64,000 nucleotides of DNA from Pohlia nutans (GCA_022496805.1 CM040086.1:10790501-10854500), one strand, 5' to 3'. Counted from the first letter of the stretch, positions 24,561 through 36,892 are shown. The notes: generated by a model from the sequence alone, not told the origin. A program made the numbers and translations.

Positions 24561-25629
24561 ATAAAAAAGAAGATATTATACTGACTTAATGCTGGCATTG
24601 GAGGAGCACGCTGCTCAACGCTTACTGACAGATTCTTTCTTTTTTATAAATTGTATTTTTATTTTTATTTTTTTGAAAAGTTGGTTGGCGCTACTCGTGC
24701 CACGTTACATGCCGGAAACATTTTTAATTTTTTTAATTTTTTTAATTTTCCTTTGTCTTTTTACACTCCACTCGAGCAACATTTAGCAACCGGCTCTGTC
24801 CATTCTTTTTTTGAATGAACTTTTTTTCTTAAAATTGCGGCCGGGATATTAAGAATTTTTGGGTTTGAAATATACCGTTGGAAAAATATTTTCAATACCT
24901 TTCCAATGGTATATTACACGTCCCAAAATTCTCTAAATTGCGACCGCAAATCAAAAAAGAAAGTTCTACAGTTGTTTAGCACCTACAGCAAACGGTCGTC
25001 AAACTAACCACAACCAATTTCAACTATGGTTTTTTTTTACCAATTTTTCTTATAGTGTAGGTTACTGGAAGTGTTGGACATGTTTAGTTAGCGATACTTC
25101 TAAATCGAGTTCATCATCAAGTTCAAGGCCACAAAAAGGTATATTAAGACAATTATGGTGTGATGGCTGTTTAAGCTTTTAAGCGTGCCAAATACTGTAC
25201 CAGGAAGGCAGGGTCGGCAGAAAATAATTCTCCAAAAAATGTCGAAAAAATAAATAAATTAATCAAGTATTTTGTCGAAATAAACAAAAATGAAGTCAAC
25301 AAAAATCGTAGACAAAATACAAAAGAAAACATTTAGTCGCTAGAAAAATTCAATGTTTGTTATTAATAGCCGATTTTTTAATAATTATTTTTGAAAGTGC
25401 CGACCTCCACTTTTTGAACTTTTATTAATTATTCAACATGAAAGTGCCGACCCTACCTTCGTGGTACGGTATATGTTTTTGAATTTCTCTGTAGATAGCT
25501 CTTTACGCTTGCCTTTCAGACAGTGAGCTTCATTTTTGTCAATAACCATGCTTGGACATTCACATTATATTTTTGTATTTGAAATACTTAGAGATCGAAC
25601 TAACACATTAATTTTCAAGTGATGGTCAG

Positions 25630-25925
25630 GGGGCACCCAAGAATTCAAAGACTTACATCCATGGAGAGACCTGGTGTGGATATATGCATTGATCAGTGAT
25701 GTGAACGTCTGCAAAAAAATTGCTGCTGACGACACTGTAAAACGGAAGGCCAAGAAGATGGCAACAAATGAGGCTACGTTAAGTAGGCTGAAGTGGAAGG
25801 GAAGGTCACTTGAAATGCTTGAAAAGTTCGAGACTATCATTCTAGACCTGCAAAATTCTAAGTGTGGTATGTCTCAAGCTGATGCACAAATCCTTGCAGC
25901 AACGTCTGAGAAGCTTAACCCTTAA
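25630..25925 (+). CDS. Exon-like ORF, unrecognised, ending inside a MITE end
   Basis: After a possible acceptor (GATGGTCAG, to 25629) one frame is open for 98 codons: GTQEFKDLHPWRDLVWIYAL, then DDTVKRKAKKMATNEATL, SRLKWKGRSLEMLEKFETII and LAATSEKLNP, stop at 25923-25925. The predicted protein is helical and lysine-rich with no recognised domain. Its last codons and stop lie within the left terminus of the TTAA-flanked element at 25915, so the original C-terminus has been lost or replaced. Function unknown; coding status moderate at best. Confidence 0.3.
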
Positions 25926-26156
25926 ACGATGTATGCTTTCCTGATACCACACCCAAAATCTCTTTTAAATTCCATTTTAAGCATGATTTTGTTTTTAACT
26001 TACTTTGGCTCTATTCTAAAGAAGTATAGATCTCTCTAAGGTGCTTGGTTTGTCACTTTAAAAACCCCATTTAGTGCAATGGAGTAGAAGTTATGAGCAA
26101 GATTCTCCCAAAATATAACCAAGCCCGTGGGGCTTGCATTGTCGTTTAAGGGTTAA
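25915..26156. mobile_element. TTAA-flanked MITE, 242 bp (CTTAAACG subfamily)
   Basis: Ends are TTAACCCTTAAACGA at the left and the exact complement of TTAACCCTTAAACGAC at the right. The interior shares AAGCCCGTGGGGCTTGC with the element at 54210-54606 (AAGCCCATGGGGTTTAC), so the two are one subfamily. TTAA may be a target duplication or part of the inverted repeat. No coding capacity. Confidence 0.75.
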
Positions 26157-26204
26157 GAAAAAGCTATCTTGCTTGGGTTGTATCTGTTGCGGATGTATCA
26201 CAAC

Positions 26205-26520
26205 CTTAAACCCTAAATGTACCGACCCTTTGAACAGAAGTAGATGCTAGCCTTAAAAATTAGATATTAACATGGCTCAAATGTGTACATGAGTGGTCCA
26301 TTGCCAACATAAAATCTACCCAACAAATTTGACACACTTGCATTTGGAGGCCTCTCCAATATTATCAACACCTCCCATCAAAAAAGATTTACTTCAATTG
26401 GTAGAGAACCTAATAGGCTTGCAAAGATGACTTGGATGAAAATCACCTGAGATTGTATGAGAAAGTTACAAGGCTTTGAATCTATTTGTTATCCAGTTGC
26501 TATCCAGTTGCTGGAGCTTA
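26205..26520. mobile_element. TTAA-type MITE, left part, right end missing
   Basis: The left end TTAAACCCTAAATGTACCGA and about 300 bp of interior (AGAAGTAGATGCTA.., GGAGGCCTCTCCAATATTAT, GACTTGGATGAAAATCA) match the complete copies at 52303-52632 and 56329-56661. It degenerates before the expected GACGTTTAGGGGTTAA right end. Confidence 0.75.
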
Positions 26521-27672
26521 TTCTCACTTACATTGGAAGTGAAAAAAATTAGAAATTTAGGATCACATTTTTTGAGATTTAAATAAGACGCAAAGTTCCC
26601 TTTATGTGTTGAGGTGTGTCAGAGGTCCTAGAGGACGAGACCAGGGCAATATTTTCTAGTGCAATAATGAGAGCAAGAACCGGCCACTCTAATTTTGCGA
26701 TGAGTTGTCTTTGCAACTTTACAACAGGAGGTAGCTGCAAAACGTTCTTTAGAAGGCCCACTGTCGCACTTCGAAATTTGAAGCATCCGTCAAGAGCTCA
26801 GAAGAATCACAAAGAATTTTCTTTACCTTCAGTTGGTCCAAGCAAAGAGGGCTGGAGAGTTGGACTATTTTATTAGTAATTTCTCTACAGTGTTGCTACA
26901 ATATAAAAAATTTGATCCAGCAAGGGGTAAAGAACATTATGTGATCAGCCAACTCTCTCACATCCAAGTTGTAAGAGCTAATCATCGTATTGCATTCATC
27001 TTCAGCTGTGGGTAGACAAATGTTGAGTGAAGCAGGTGTCCATCACAACAGAGTTCCATGACAAAGTATCATAACAAAAAGTATGTTGAGGTCACATTAG
27101 TACAAGGTAAACACCGGCTATTTGTGGCACTTTGTGATCACAATGTATCAATTTCTTGCATTTAAATTTAAAGTTGAGGATGGCGTTTTAATTTATAACT
27201 TATGCATTCTCTGGCCTGAGACAGAGTAATTGCACAACCTGGTTACTATGGACTACATAACCTACGACATAGAATTAACACTTCTTGAACCAAAATAGTA
27301 AAAAGTTATTTGATGCAACACTTGCATGGAAAGAAATGGGAATCAAAAAGGAAATCACAAATTGATAGAAAATAAACCTTGAGTGTGTAGGCACTGACAC
27401 AATGACACATTTGTTACACATTTCCTAGAGTAAGATGGCCACATTGCCTAAAGCTTGGGAGATCATTGAACCACCGAATTGAATACAAGTATGAAACGGT
27501 ACCAACGAATGAGAGCCGGTTTTTGTACTCCGCTTAGTGTCACGTGGAAGTGTCGGTATTTGGCTTGCCTTTTCAACGGTTTCCGAGTTGCAAATGCAGG
27601 CTTGTGGTATGGAGATCTAAACCTGCACAGAAGTCTGGACAAATCGTTGAGGACTTTCTTCAGAAAAGAATA
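26521..27672. other. Non-coding or uncertain DNA
   Basis: Open stretches at 26616-26876 (+) and 26833-27015 (+) overlap in different frames without clear splice support or recognised motifs. 27.0-27.67 kb shows nothing further. Confidence 0.35.
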
Positions 27673-27945
27673 CTCCCTCCGTCCCAAAGTTATTGTCCAA
27701 CTTGTTTGCTTAGTATTTCTTTGAGACAATTTCATTGATCATATTACAAGAAACATGATTAAAAAAGGTTCCAAATTATGTCACTAGAATGATTAAAAAA
27801 GGTTCCAAATTATGTCACTAGAATGATTGAAGAACATTGCATGTGTTCATTGCAACCTAAATAAAATTAGCCACAAGGAAGTATTTTTTTTTACCTACTT
27901 AAAAAAGCACTTTCAAACAGGACAATAACTTTGGGACGGAGGGAG
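27673..27945. mobile_element. Stowaway-type MITE, copy 2, opposite orientation
   Basis: CTCCCTCCGTCCCAAAGTTA at the left, complementary GACAATAACTTTGGGACGG at the right, TA on both sides. The interior is the reverse complement of the copy at 20098-20335, and a 36-bp block (GATTAAAAAAGGTTCCAAAT...) is tandemly duplicated near 27757-27825, giving 273 bp against 238 bp. Confidence 0.9.
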
Positions 27946-29576
27946 TACGATGAAAGGTTGAATGTCGAGCATAGACAAATACATGAATCTCTCCTTCAGC
28001 CAAACCTTCACAAGAAACCCTAAGTTCAGTGCCGGACTTTCAACCACATACACTACTAACACTGATTATTGCTGTGAGTTGCAGAATTAGTGTGACATTT
28101 TACACCAATCCTCGCAACATACATCGCAAATGTACATTATTGTAAGAATTCTCAATTACTGTGACTCACATTTTTAACCTAATGCCACAATTACTGTGAG
28201 TCACCGTAATGGCAATAACCGGTGTAGCAAACTGAAAGATGATGACGGACCGTAATTTGAAAAGATGAGTGAATTCACAATATTAATAACTAGGGCTATG
28301 CGTTGCTGCGCATAACCGTCGACGATCTTACTTTTGGGTATGAATTAGGAACAATTAAACATCTTTTAGAATTAGAAAAATTGTAAGCTTTGAGTTAACA
28401 AAAATTCATACTTTTGTATTATTCATTTCAATAATATACCGGTGTTCTTATTCTTCTAATTGGATCACACATGTATGAAGCTAACTTTCCATAATCTTAA
28501 AATGTTAATCATAATCTTAGATGTTGCAAATTTTTGCAATCCTCATCAAAACCTATTTCAAATGCGGTCATATATTTTTTTGGAATTTAGCACTATCAAA
28601 AATAGGCCACATTGCTTAAGTTGGTGGTTTTAGGATAATCACCCTTAGATTCCAATTGCATCAACAAAAAGCTTTCTGTCTCTAGAGATAATTTTCACCA
28701 AAACAATTCATTTTATTTCTCATAGTGTTATACATGGGCAATTTCAAAATCCTCACAAATCTAACCTGCTACTCAACAAGCAACCCCTATTCCTTTCAAT
28801 GGCAATTGCCACAGCACTACACCCGCAGCTTCCAAATCTGCTTAGTTCGTCCCACTAAATTACTCAGAAACATAACCAGATCACAATACCTTGCTACCAA
28901 TCCTGCACTAGAACAACAAGCTAAAACTAAGCACCTATACATACTAAACCACTAAGAAAACAACTTACACAATACCACTTCACTTTTGCTGCAAAATGTA
29001 CACATACAGCCCAAGATTTATCAACAACCAGCACATCCGTTGCGGCCATCCAAAGTGCCCAACTTGTGTTCCTCCATTCAGCTACTCCGTTGTCGTCCAT
29101 TTCGCCCTCCCTTTAACAAGTCCTTCCTCCACTACTACAAGCTAAAACCTCTAGAATACACAAGTCTCCACAGAGCTCTTCCATCCACAGCATAATGAAG
29201 ATGAAACTTGCTAACCCGTTCCAAAGTAATTGCCAAATGTGCCATTTTCATCATCCATGCCCAATTGACACCTAATTTACAAACATGCCAGTGGCAACAG
29301 GACGGTAGCTCTCCAATGCTCGATTGTGCATCGTCACAGTCAATTCCAAAGCCAATTCCACCCCCACCGAAACGTGATCAATGTGACGATCAAGCTCCAA
29401 AACTAATGGGCAAGAAAATAATCCAATGCCAGGCCATGACATTCAGATCCTCCAGAGGACCTTAACCCCGAAAGACCAAATTGTTGCCTGGTTTTAAAAC
29501 GACCGATTCAATTGATCATAGAATGAAAAATAAAATCCAGATATGACCCAATTTTATTGATCATCACAACATTGCG
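27946..29576. other. Non-coding DNA, no gene recognised
   Basis: Several rightward ORFs of 70-85 codons at 28.7-29.5 kb lack splice signals and motifs. Nothing structured was seen. Confidence 0.4.
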
Positions 29577-29722
29577 TGTATATAAAACTGAACAAAAACC
29601 GTATGATCTAAGAAAAAGATGGCCATTTGACAAGTCGACGATTAGCTATTTTATTTTCTGTTGGAAATGCTTCGTCCACTGAGGAGTTAGGGTTTGATAA
29701 TGCTCACCAAAATTTGTGACAA
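29577..29722. repeat. Direct duplicate of 31369-31506
   Basis: TATAAAACTGAACAAAAACC through AAATGCTTCGTCCACTGAGG and GGAGTTAGGGTTTGATAA to CTCACCAAAATTTGTGAC is repeated almost identically 1.79 kb downstream. On the minus strand both contain CCTAACTCCTCAGTGG, once possibly coding, with a GGTGAGT donor only in the right copy. This could be a segmental duplication; the TTAA element at 29873-31177 lies between the copies. Confidence 0.75.
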
Positions 29723-29872
29723 CAGAAGGTCTTCTTTCATCCGAGTGTCTCACTTCTCCTTTGACAGCAAGCAAGCGCACAGAATTGTTTTTCTCGGTGA
29801 ATTGATCATGACGGGAGTGAGAAATCGACAGACAACAATGTGTACAACCCCGGGGCCATAGCTCTCTAAAAT

Positions 29873-31177
29873 TTAACCCCTAAAGGACCAAGTGTCCTAA
29901 CTAGGACATTTACAAAACCGGGTAGGTTCCGATGAACACATTTTTAATCGAAGTTACTCAAAAATTTAATGGTGGATTCTCCAATGTATCATGAGAATGT
30001 GAATCTTTTTTTTTTAAAAATCCGACACCGTATGTGGAAGTTATGTGGAGAAATGTGTTTTTTTCGGGAGATTGGGCAGCAGGGGCAGCACTTTTGAGTT
30101 GAATTTGAGGAGAGGGCAGCGGAATTCCAATCACAGGGCAAAGGGCGGAATTTTCAGATGTGTGGGGAGGGACAGCGTTGCCCGTTGGTTTGAAGAACCC
30201 CCCCCCCCTCCAAGACTCGACCCGCAAGACCCCGTGGAAGTCACGGGGAGGGTCTTGCGAGGGTCTGGGGTCTGCCAGCGAGGGTGGGCAGCTGCCACCT
30301 CCCTGTCACCAATTCCCAATTCCAGGGAGGGGGGCCAGGGTTGGCTTGAAAGCTGACCCCGGACCCCATTAATTTTTATTTTTATTTTTATTTTTATTTT
30401 TTTTCATTTTAAAAAAAAATTAATTTTTTAATATATTAAAAAAAGTTCCGTCCAATGAGGGACTACCACGTGGCAGTCCACTATGAGAGTCTTCAACCCC
30501 CCTCTTGGAAGTTGGTGGGATCATGAATGATACAATGGGTTGGGTGAGGTGGCACTTGGATTCTCTTCCTCCACCCTTTATTTCCTCTCTAACCCCCAAA
30601 ATTCTTAGAAAATACGCTATATGTCTTTTAAAATTTGGAGATTTAATTTTTTTTCAAATTTTTTTTCGCCATTCTATAGAGGGTGGAATGTACCTATGTT
30701 TCACCGCTTGGGTTCATATTTTAAATAACGAAAGTTGAAAATATTGCAGTTTAAAAAAAAAAAGTCTGTTTTAAACTTTTAAACCCCCAACAAGTGCAGG
30801 GTGTTCTTCAACATCCTAAACATCTCCAAACGCAACGAAAATTAGTACAAAACTAAGTAACATCGTATAGAATGTGAAAATGAAGTGCGACATGTTTTGG
30901 TAGTGGAACTTTTTTGATGTACCCACGGTCAAACGCAGCTGAAATTTTCGGGCGGGTGCTTTTTTGGGGTGTTTTTTTCATCAAACGCAAATAACTTGCA
31001 ATCCGTGCGGTCAATGTTGACGAAATTTTTTGTGGATGTTATTCAAGTAGTTTACAACAAGATCTTGTGGTTAAAAGGTTAAAAAAAAATAGTTTTTAGA
31101 ATATTTACACGTAGGAGTAGAAATGGCAGCATTGGAGTGTTTTTGAAGGAAAAACACTCCGGTCCTTTAGGGGTTAA
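29873..31177. mobile_element. 1.3-kb TTAA-flanked element (CTAAAGGACC subfamily)
   Basis: The left end TTAACCCCTAAAGGACCAAG and the complement of the right end TTAACCCCTAAAGGACCGGA match for 17 bp. The 1305-bp interior has a G/C-rich purine-skewed block (30.05-30.36 kb, long GGGG/CCCC runs, open in several frames by composition), TTTTTA repeats and AT-rich flanks. No transposase motif is visible, so it is presumably non-autonomous. Confidence 0.65.
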
Positions 31178-31368
31178 TACCGATTGTGTACAGATAGCGG
31201 GATTGTTCACTCTCATATATGACAATAACAACAAAAGACTATAAAGGTGTCGAATTTTTAATTTCATTTAATTTCATAAGTGAACATCTATAGAATGCTC
31301 TACATCAGTGAACATCTACAGAGAATTATATTTAATTTCATAAGTGAACATCTATAGAAATATTTTCT

Positions 31369-31506
31369 ATAAAACTGAACAAAAACCGTATGATCTAAGA
31401 AAAAGATGGCCATTTGACAAGTCGACGATTAGCTATTTTTTTTTCTGTTGGAAATGCTTCGTCCACTGAGGAGTTAGGGTTTGATAAAGACTCACCAAAA
31501 TTTGTG
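31369..31506. repeat. Right copy of the 29577-29722 duplication
   Basis: See the partner entry. On the minus strand this copy has a plausible splice donor, AAATTTTG followed by GTGAGTCT, just downstream of the Gly/Arg-rich open frame at 31523-31704. Confidence 0.75.
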
Positions 31507-31522
31507 ACTCGCGGAGGATGCT

Positions 31523-31704
31523 CTACTGCCCGAACCTCCCATCCGAGCCTCGCATCGCAGATTGAGCAGAAACCTCCTGGGCATCAGCTTTGGAGTTTCC
31601 GCTCCCTCGTCCTCGGCCCCTCCCTCGTCCTCGGCCTACTCCGAAACTCCCCAGCCCTAAACCTTGTCCCGCTCCATCGCTCGCATCAGGAACCGGAGCA
31701 TCCT
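31523..31704 (-). pseudogene. Downstream part of an ORF interrupted by the CACTA element
   Basis: Leftward from the insertion site the frame reads DAPVPDASDGAGQGLGLGSF, then GVGRGRGRGRGRGSGNSKAD and MRGSDGRFGQ, ending in TAG at about 31523. Joined conceptually to the right flank at 43940 with one copy of the CCT duplication, it is one uninterrupted frame (..ERGRGRGDVE then DAPVP..). Gly/Arg repeats of this kind occur in RNA-binding and organelle-targeted proteins, but the family is not recognised. The coding claim rests on continuity of the frame and composition. Confidence 0.4.
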
Positions 31705-31734
31705 CACTACTAGGAAAACATACAAAATATGACT
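31705..31734 (+). repeat. Left terminal inverted repeat of the CACTA element
   Basis: Reads CACTACTAGGAAAACATACA then AAATATGACT. It matches the complement of 43910-43939 at 27 of 30 positions. Confidence 0.95.
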
Positions 31735-32520
31735 GGGGTTTATGACTAAAAACAGGCATAAAGTGACCTGATGACTAATACCATTTTCAGTCAGCAATCG
31801 AGTCGTAGTGGACAACGAAAATTACTAAAAATACTCTAGTCATATGTGTGGTCATACGTTCCCTGTGGCGAGTTCCCAAATTTTTTTTTGGGACCTCGAT
31901 TATGGGCAGCCCGACAAATATGACTATGTTTAGTCATTTATGTGACTAGGAATAGTCAGAAACATCTGACTAGATTTAGTCATTGACGTCAATCTAATGA
32001 CTAATCTGCATAATTTTATGACGTCATTATATGACTATCATTGTGGTCCAAATTTGGTAGTGATGACTAGATTTAGTCATCATTTCAGTTTAAATATTCG
32101 TGAAGGCTTGTCAGTCATTCACATCCACTAGTAAGCATTCGAGATGTGATGACTATATCCAGTAGTCAGGGATGACTAAAATTGGTCATATGTAAAATCA
32201 AACGAATGGTTTCAAACTAATTCTCCACGGTTTTCATTTATGGCAAATGACTAGTTCTAGTCATAAACTTAAAACATTCCACTACGGTTTCTGATCACTG
32301 GTAGTTATCGTTCCCAGATACCTTACTACAAAGTCTGAGTAGTTGTAGTCAGAACTGTACATACTTTCAAACTTTTGCCCAAGGATATGACTGGAAAAAA
32401 GCTTTATTTGCGCACAAAATTGTACAAAAATTGACTATGCATAGTCATGACTTTCAAGAACGTGACTACACCTAATGACTACATACAGTCATGAGATCCA
32501 GAAAAATTAAGGATACTCCA
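31725..32520. promoter_or_regulatory. Left subterminal array of TGACTA / TAGTCA motifs
   Basis: Roughly 800 bp carry many TGACTA and TAGTCA words in both orientations, often as a 16-bp dyad with a 4-bp spacer (for example TGACTAGTTCTAGTCA near 32248 and TGACTATGCATAGTCA near 32435). In En/Spm elements subterminal repeats are bound by the TNPA protein and bring the ends together; by analogy these are the binding sites here. It lies just beyond the last exon of the TNPA-like gene. Confidence 0.8.
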
Positions 32521-32523
32521 AAA

Positions 32524-35500
32524 CTAAATATGCTTTAAGAATTGGCTGGGCCACAATATAAAGCTCTTTACTGCACGTCCCATTGTGTTGATGGAAGGGT
32601 CGTCCAAATTTACGCTCTTATAGATTTTGTATTTGTCGTTGTTGCTCTCCTGCACTTCCACGGAGACGCACCCTTCTGGAATTGTTTCCCCATGCAATGA
32701 TGCCCCTTCCAAGTTCATCACCTTCCCAATACCAACTACTAGTTCTTCTTCCCCGACTGCAATACCCATGATTTGCACAACATCGAACATCTTGAATTCC
32801 GGAGGCGATGAGGCTTCCTCCTTTTCTCCACTTGTCTGCAATTCCACAAACACTAGTAAATAATGGAATTAATGAGGACTGCCATGACAACTAATCATGA
32901 ACATTAAGGAAGAACCGAGTGGGTTTAGGGTTCGGGTGCGCTTACCTTTGATGAGCTCTTGTCCTGATGAGCCCCCACTTTGTCTTCCTTGCTATCTTTT
33001 GCCACGACACCCTGATTGCTTGACTTCTTCTGTTTAGGAGCCTTTCCCCGTGCCTTCTTTTCTTTAGGAATGGAAGGCTCTTTCTCTACCGCTGGCTGCT
33101 CCCGCTCATCCCCGGACCCCTTCTCTCTCATCTTGTAAACGCTGCCGGTACCCTTCTCTGTCCGGGGTAGCTTCTGCGATCCCCCGCTGTTTTTTAGTTT
33201 CTGCACCTCAGTAACCCTCTTCCTCTTCTCAGCAGCTGGACGATGCTTCGGCAGCGATGGCAAGGCATTGTCCGCCTCGACTTCCTTCCCTGTGCGTACT
33301 TCTACTATTTGCACATCGTCTCTTCCTTCATGCTCCTGTTTACCGCAGTATAACGTACCACAGTTAGACATGAAAACATATAGTTAATGGCTGCTCCTCA
33401 CTACCACTAGTCAGCAATGTAAAGAGTGTGACTAAATTTAGTCATAAATTCTAATACAATGACTAGAACTAGTCATTTCACGGCGGGTACCTCAGTAATT
33501 CTCCTCTTCTCCTCACTAGGCGCACGGATCTCCAGCAGCGTCTGCAATGCAATCTCCTCTACCTCTTTGTCTCCTTTGCTGTCTGAGTCCAACTGCACGG
33601 TGTCTCTTCTTGCAGGCTTCTGTTCCAACACCCCCTCCCCGGTCATAACAACCACGGTGAGTCACAGCAACATTCACAGTGAACAAGGGACTTTCTGACT
33701 AATTCTAATCTAAAGTGTTAAGAACATGACCTTGTTTAGTCATACGTTTCTGAAGCATGGCTAACCTTTTTGGCGCTGATAACATCAGTACGAACCTCCT
33801 TCATTGTGGTCCCCCCGCTGTCACCTCCGCATCCTTTCTCCACGTTATCCGCTGAACTACTTGTAGCTCCGGCTCCTGGCTCTACAGTTGGAGGAGGTAC
33901 GCTGCCTCCCTGCTCAATCTTCAAGGCAGCTAGAATCAGCTTCATATTCTCTTCTAATCCATCCATGCGTTTGTGTATGTCTCTATCCGACCCCATCTTT
34001 GACTGCCTGCTGGACAGAGAGCCGCGATCATATCTGCTTCCTCCTTGCTCTACCTGATTTGCTGCAACCTCATCTGATAGTTGTGCTGATGTGGAAGCCT
34101 TCTTCAATTGAGCCCGATTCCCTCGTAGCTTTTGTGCCTCCTTTATCTTTTTCTCTTCCGAGATCAACTTGGAGAGGTTTAGCCAATGGTCTTGACGAAT
34201 GTGCTTAGGCTTGGGCTTCTCGGCTACTAATGCCTTCTTCAGCTGATATCTCTTAGTCTTCAGCTGGTTCTTCAACAACGAGTGGAAGGCCTCCTCCGTG
34301 ACTCGGCCAAGTCCCCCCTCATAATCAAAGGTGTTGTCGACCCGTTGCTTGATGGCGAGCAACATCGTCGTGCTATGATGGTTATAGTTGTCAACGTTGA
34401 AGTCCACATCTTGGGAATGGCCTCGCAAGCATGACATCGAAAGCTGCCGGTTCTGACCGCAGGGGTTGCCCTTCATGTCAACCTCCACTACGTACCTCTT
34501 CTTGCCACGGTGCTCTCTTTCCGAAGCCCCCAACAACAGCTGCCGCTCTACTTGTCGTCTGCGACTACGTTGCTCTGAGTCCTCCGTTCGTCTGTCACCG
34601 CCATGTCCCTGGCTTTGTTGCGTAGTACCTCCACGCAACTGTCTTTCCGCAGGCTGTCCACCTTGAAGACGACGTTGTGCGACTAACATCTTCGCCTTCT
34701 TTAACTCCAATTTCTTGATTTCCAGTTCCAGGGACTTGGCTTCCAAATCGCCCTCGTCACTTTCTGAATCACTGTGGTGATCATCAATATTTGAAGATGG
34801 AATCGCCACATCGTCCATAAGCGGTTCATCTGCATAGAAATCGTGCTCCGCCGACTCGCCAGGCCATGATGCCTGCGACATCTTCACGGCGGGTGCGCTT
34901 TTCGAGCCTGCCAATTCTAGGGTCACACGCTTCGGCACCTTGAATGATTGATTCGTGGATGGAAAGGGACGCTTTCTTACTTCCCACTGTACTGGTTCCG
35001 ATGTCTTCAACTTTTCCTACTGACATGAATATCGTGAAAATATCAACAAATAAAGATTTGGGTATTTCAGTGACTAATTGTAGTCATCGATGTGGAGAAC
35101 CTGACTAACTATAGTCATATAGTTCATAAGCATGACTAGCTTTAGTCAGGTATTCCATAAGCATGACTAGCACTAGTCATTACGTGCTTGCATGACGTGA
35201 AGATCAAATACATTCAATGTTTAGAGTTTTTGGCTAGTAAGGAACCAAGCACTTGTAGTTTTCGGGCAAATACCTTGGCCTTTGGCTGCGGTGGCACTGC
35301 AGCCTCCTCCTCCTCTGTAGACTCCTCCTGCTCTGACTGAGTGTCCTCGTCCTCTGTCTCCGTCTTCTCGTCGTCAAAAGAAGACTCTAAATCTGAGGCC
35401 TTCTTTTTGGATTTTGTGCTCGACCTTGTTGTCCGCGTACTGGGGCGTGGGCTGGACGGCTGGGTAGACAGTACGGCAAGCCGAGTGGACCTTCGCGTAC

Positions 35501-36646
35501 TTGGAACAGGCACCTCCCTGGATTCCTCAAACATGTCAGACATTACGTTTGCCATGCGATTCAAGACACAACTCGTTATCTGTGGCATTCTACCGACTCC
35601 TTGGAATACCTCTTGCACACGATCGTCCGGTAAGTTTGCCACCAACCTCATTATTTTTTCTACAGAGGTAGTATGGGGATCACACATTGGCTTTCTATAC
35701 AAAAAAATTTGGTGCTGGAGTAAGAGGTAGAGAAAGAAAAAGGGACATCAATAACGAGGCCCACGTACGAAGAAGAGCTGCGGCGGCTTTTCTTCTTTGC
35801 AGGCTGCGAGACCTTCTCTGGTGCCTGAGGAGACGTGGTGATCTGTCCAGCCGTCACCTCCGTGGCGATGCTACTAATGCCCAAGGTGCGAAACACCTCG
35901 AGATTACGCTCGATGTTCTTCTGTCTCTCAAGCTCGTACGGGGTTAGTTTGGCGGTGGCAGATGACTTTTTGGCTGCAATCGGCTTGCCATTCTTCTTCC
36001 CCCTTGCTTCAGAGTTGTCTCTGTTGGTGTCTCCGTCGCTGCCCTCTTCCTCGTCGCTCTCCTCCCTGTCGCTCTCCTCCTCGTCGCTCTCCTCCTCGTC
36101 GCTGTGCTCTTCGTCAGACTCAGCCTCCTCGTCGCTCTCCTGGCTCCCCTGGTCGTCGACCTCCCCGCTCTCCTGCTCCGACCCTAAACCCTTGCTCGCG
36201 ATCGCCGACGCAGTTGACTTCTTCCCCACGATCGCCGACTTCTTCCCCACGATCGCCGACTTCGCCGACTTCTCCCCTACGTTCGCCGACTTCGCCGACT
36301 TCTTCCCCACGATCGCCGACTTCGCCGCCCGCGCAGCTCCGGTCGACGAACTGATCTGCTTCCCCGACTTTGCCGCCCTCGCAGGCGCAATCGACGGAGT
36401 CGCCTTCCGCGCTGACTTCCTCTTCTCCGCGATCTCCGCGTCCCCGCCGATTTTGCCGCTGCCGAACTCCAACTTCCTCGCCGCCGTATCGTGTGCTTCG
36501 GAATCCTCGCTACCCCCGCTCTCTTGCTCCTCGTCAGACTCAGCCTCCTCCGACTCTTCCTCTGAACTCACTTCTTCTTCACTAGATTCTTCCTCCTTCG
36601 ACGGCTCCTGCTGCTCAGACACTGTGGGCTTCTGAGATTTGGCCAT
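32524..36646 (-). CDS. TNPA/TNP1-like DNA-binding protein of the CACTA element, 6 exons, intact
   Basis: Start ATG at 36646 in strong context (GTCGCCATGG). Inferred exons: 36646-35769, 35694-35274, 35016-33766, 33634-33491, 33335-32946, 32835-32524. All introns are GT-AG and every junction keeps phase, giving about 1131 residues. Residues 1-290 are Ser/Glu/Asp-rich, with repeated AKSAIVGKKSA units, then LTPYELERQKNIERNLEVF near 240-260. Exon 3 holds a charged coiled-coil-like stretch (LELEIKKLELKKAKMLVAQ) and, at about 655-745, a region like plant Ptta/En/Spm transposase_24 (RVDNTFDYEGG, HWLNLSKLISEEKK, LRGNRAQ). The last exon resembles the TNP1 C-terminal domain (VEVQESNNDKYKIY.., ILWPSQFL). 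In En/Spm such proteins bind subterminal repeats. The start of exon 4 is the least certain junction. The introns contain the dyad motif, which may allow autoregulation. Confidence 0.75.
35080..35195. promoter_or_regulatory. Dyad motif cluster inside intron 2 of the TNPA-like gene
   Basis: Four dyads occur within about 110 bp: TGACTAATTGTAGTCA, TGACTAACTATAGTCA, TGACTAGCTTTAGTCA and TGACTAGCACTAGTCA. Further copies occur in introns 3 and 4 (near 33701-33742 and 33430-33476). Confidence 0.8.
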
Positions 36647-36892
36647 GGCGACAGAGCCTCCAAGCGCGCCGACCAGGAGCAAGTGAAAATCTCGCAAGCG
36701 CCGCCATCTTTCTAACCACAGCAAGATTAGGGTAAGATCACCTGCAAATCTTACGCAATTATGATTGAAGAGATCTGCAGAGGGACTGGGGAAGTGGAGT
36801 GAAAGTGAAAATCAGAGGCATTAGGGTTTCGTAATGAAGGGGTGGCGGCTGCAGGAGTTAAAAGTTCGCGCCGACTCTGCCCTAAACCTTCG

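Noticed and set aside
26616..26876. Possible later chalcone isomerase exon
   Set aside because: The translation has none of the conserved CHI blocks (such as KFTAIGVYLE or the C-terminal SP.A region).
30045..30372. Overlapping ORFs in all frames in a GC-rich block
   Set aside because: Openness follows from G/C runs inside a TTAA-flanked element; no motif or splice support.
32524..32890. Second minus-strand ORF (32618-32890) overlapping the last TNPA-like exon
   Set aside because: Wrong frame relative to the phase-consistent splice model.
33770..36635. Plus-strand ORFs rich in Ser/Pro/Leu, up to 266 codons
   Set aside because: They are antisense shadows of the acidic and lysine-rich TNPA-like exons on the minus strand, which keep phase through six exons.
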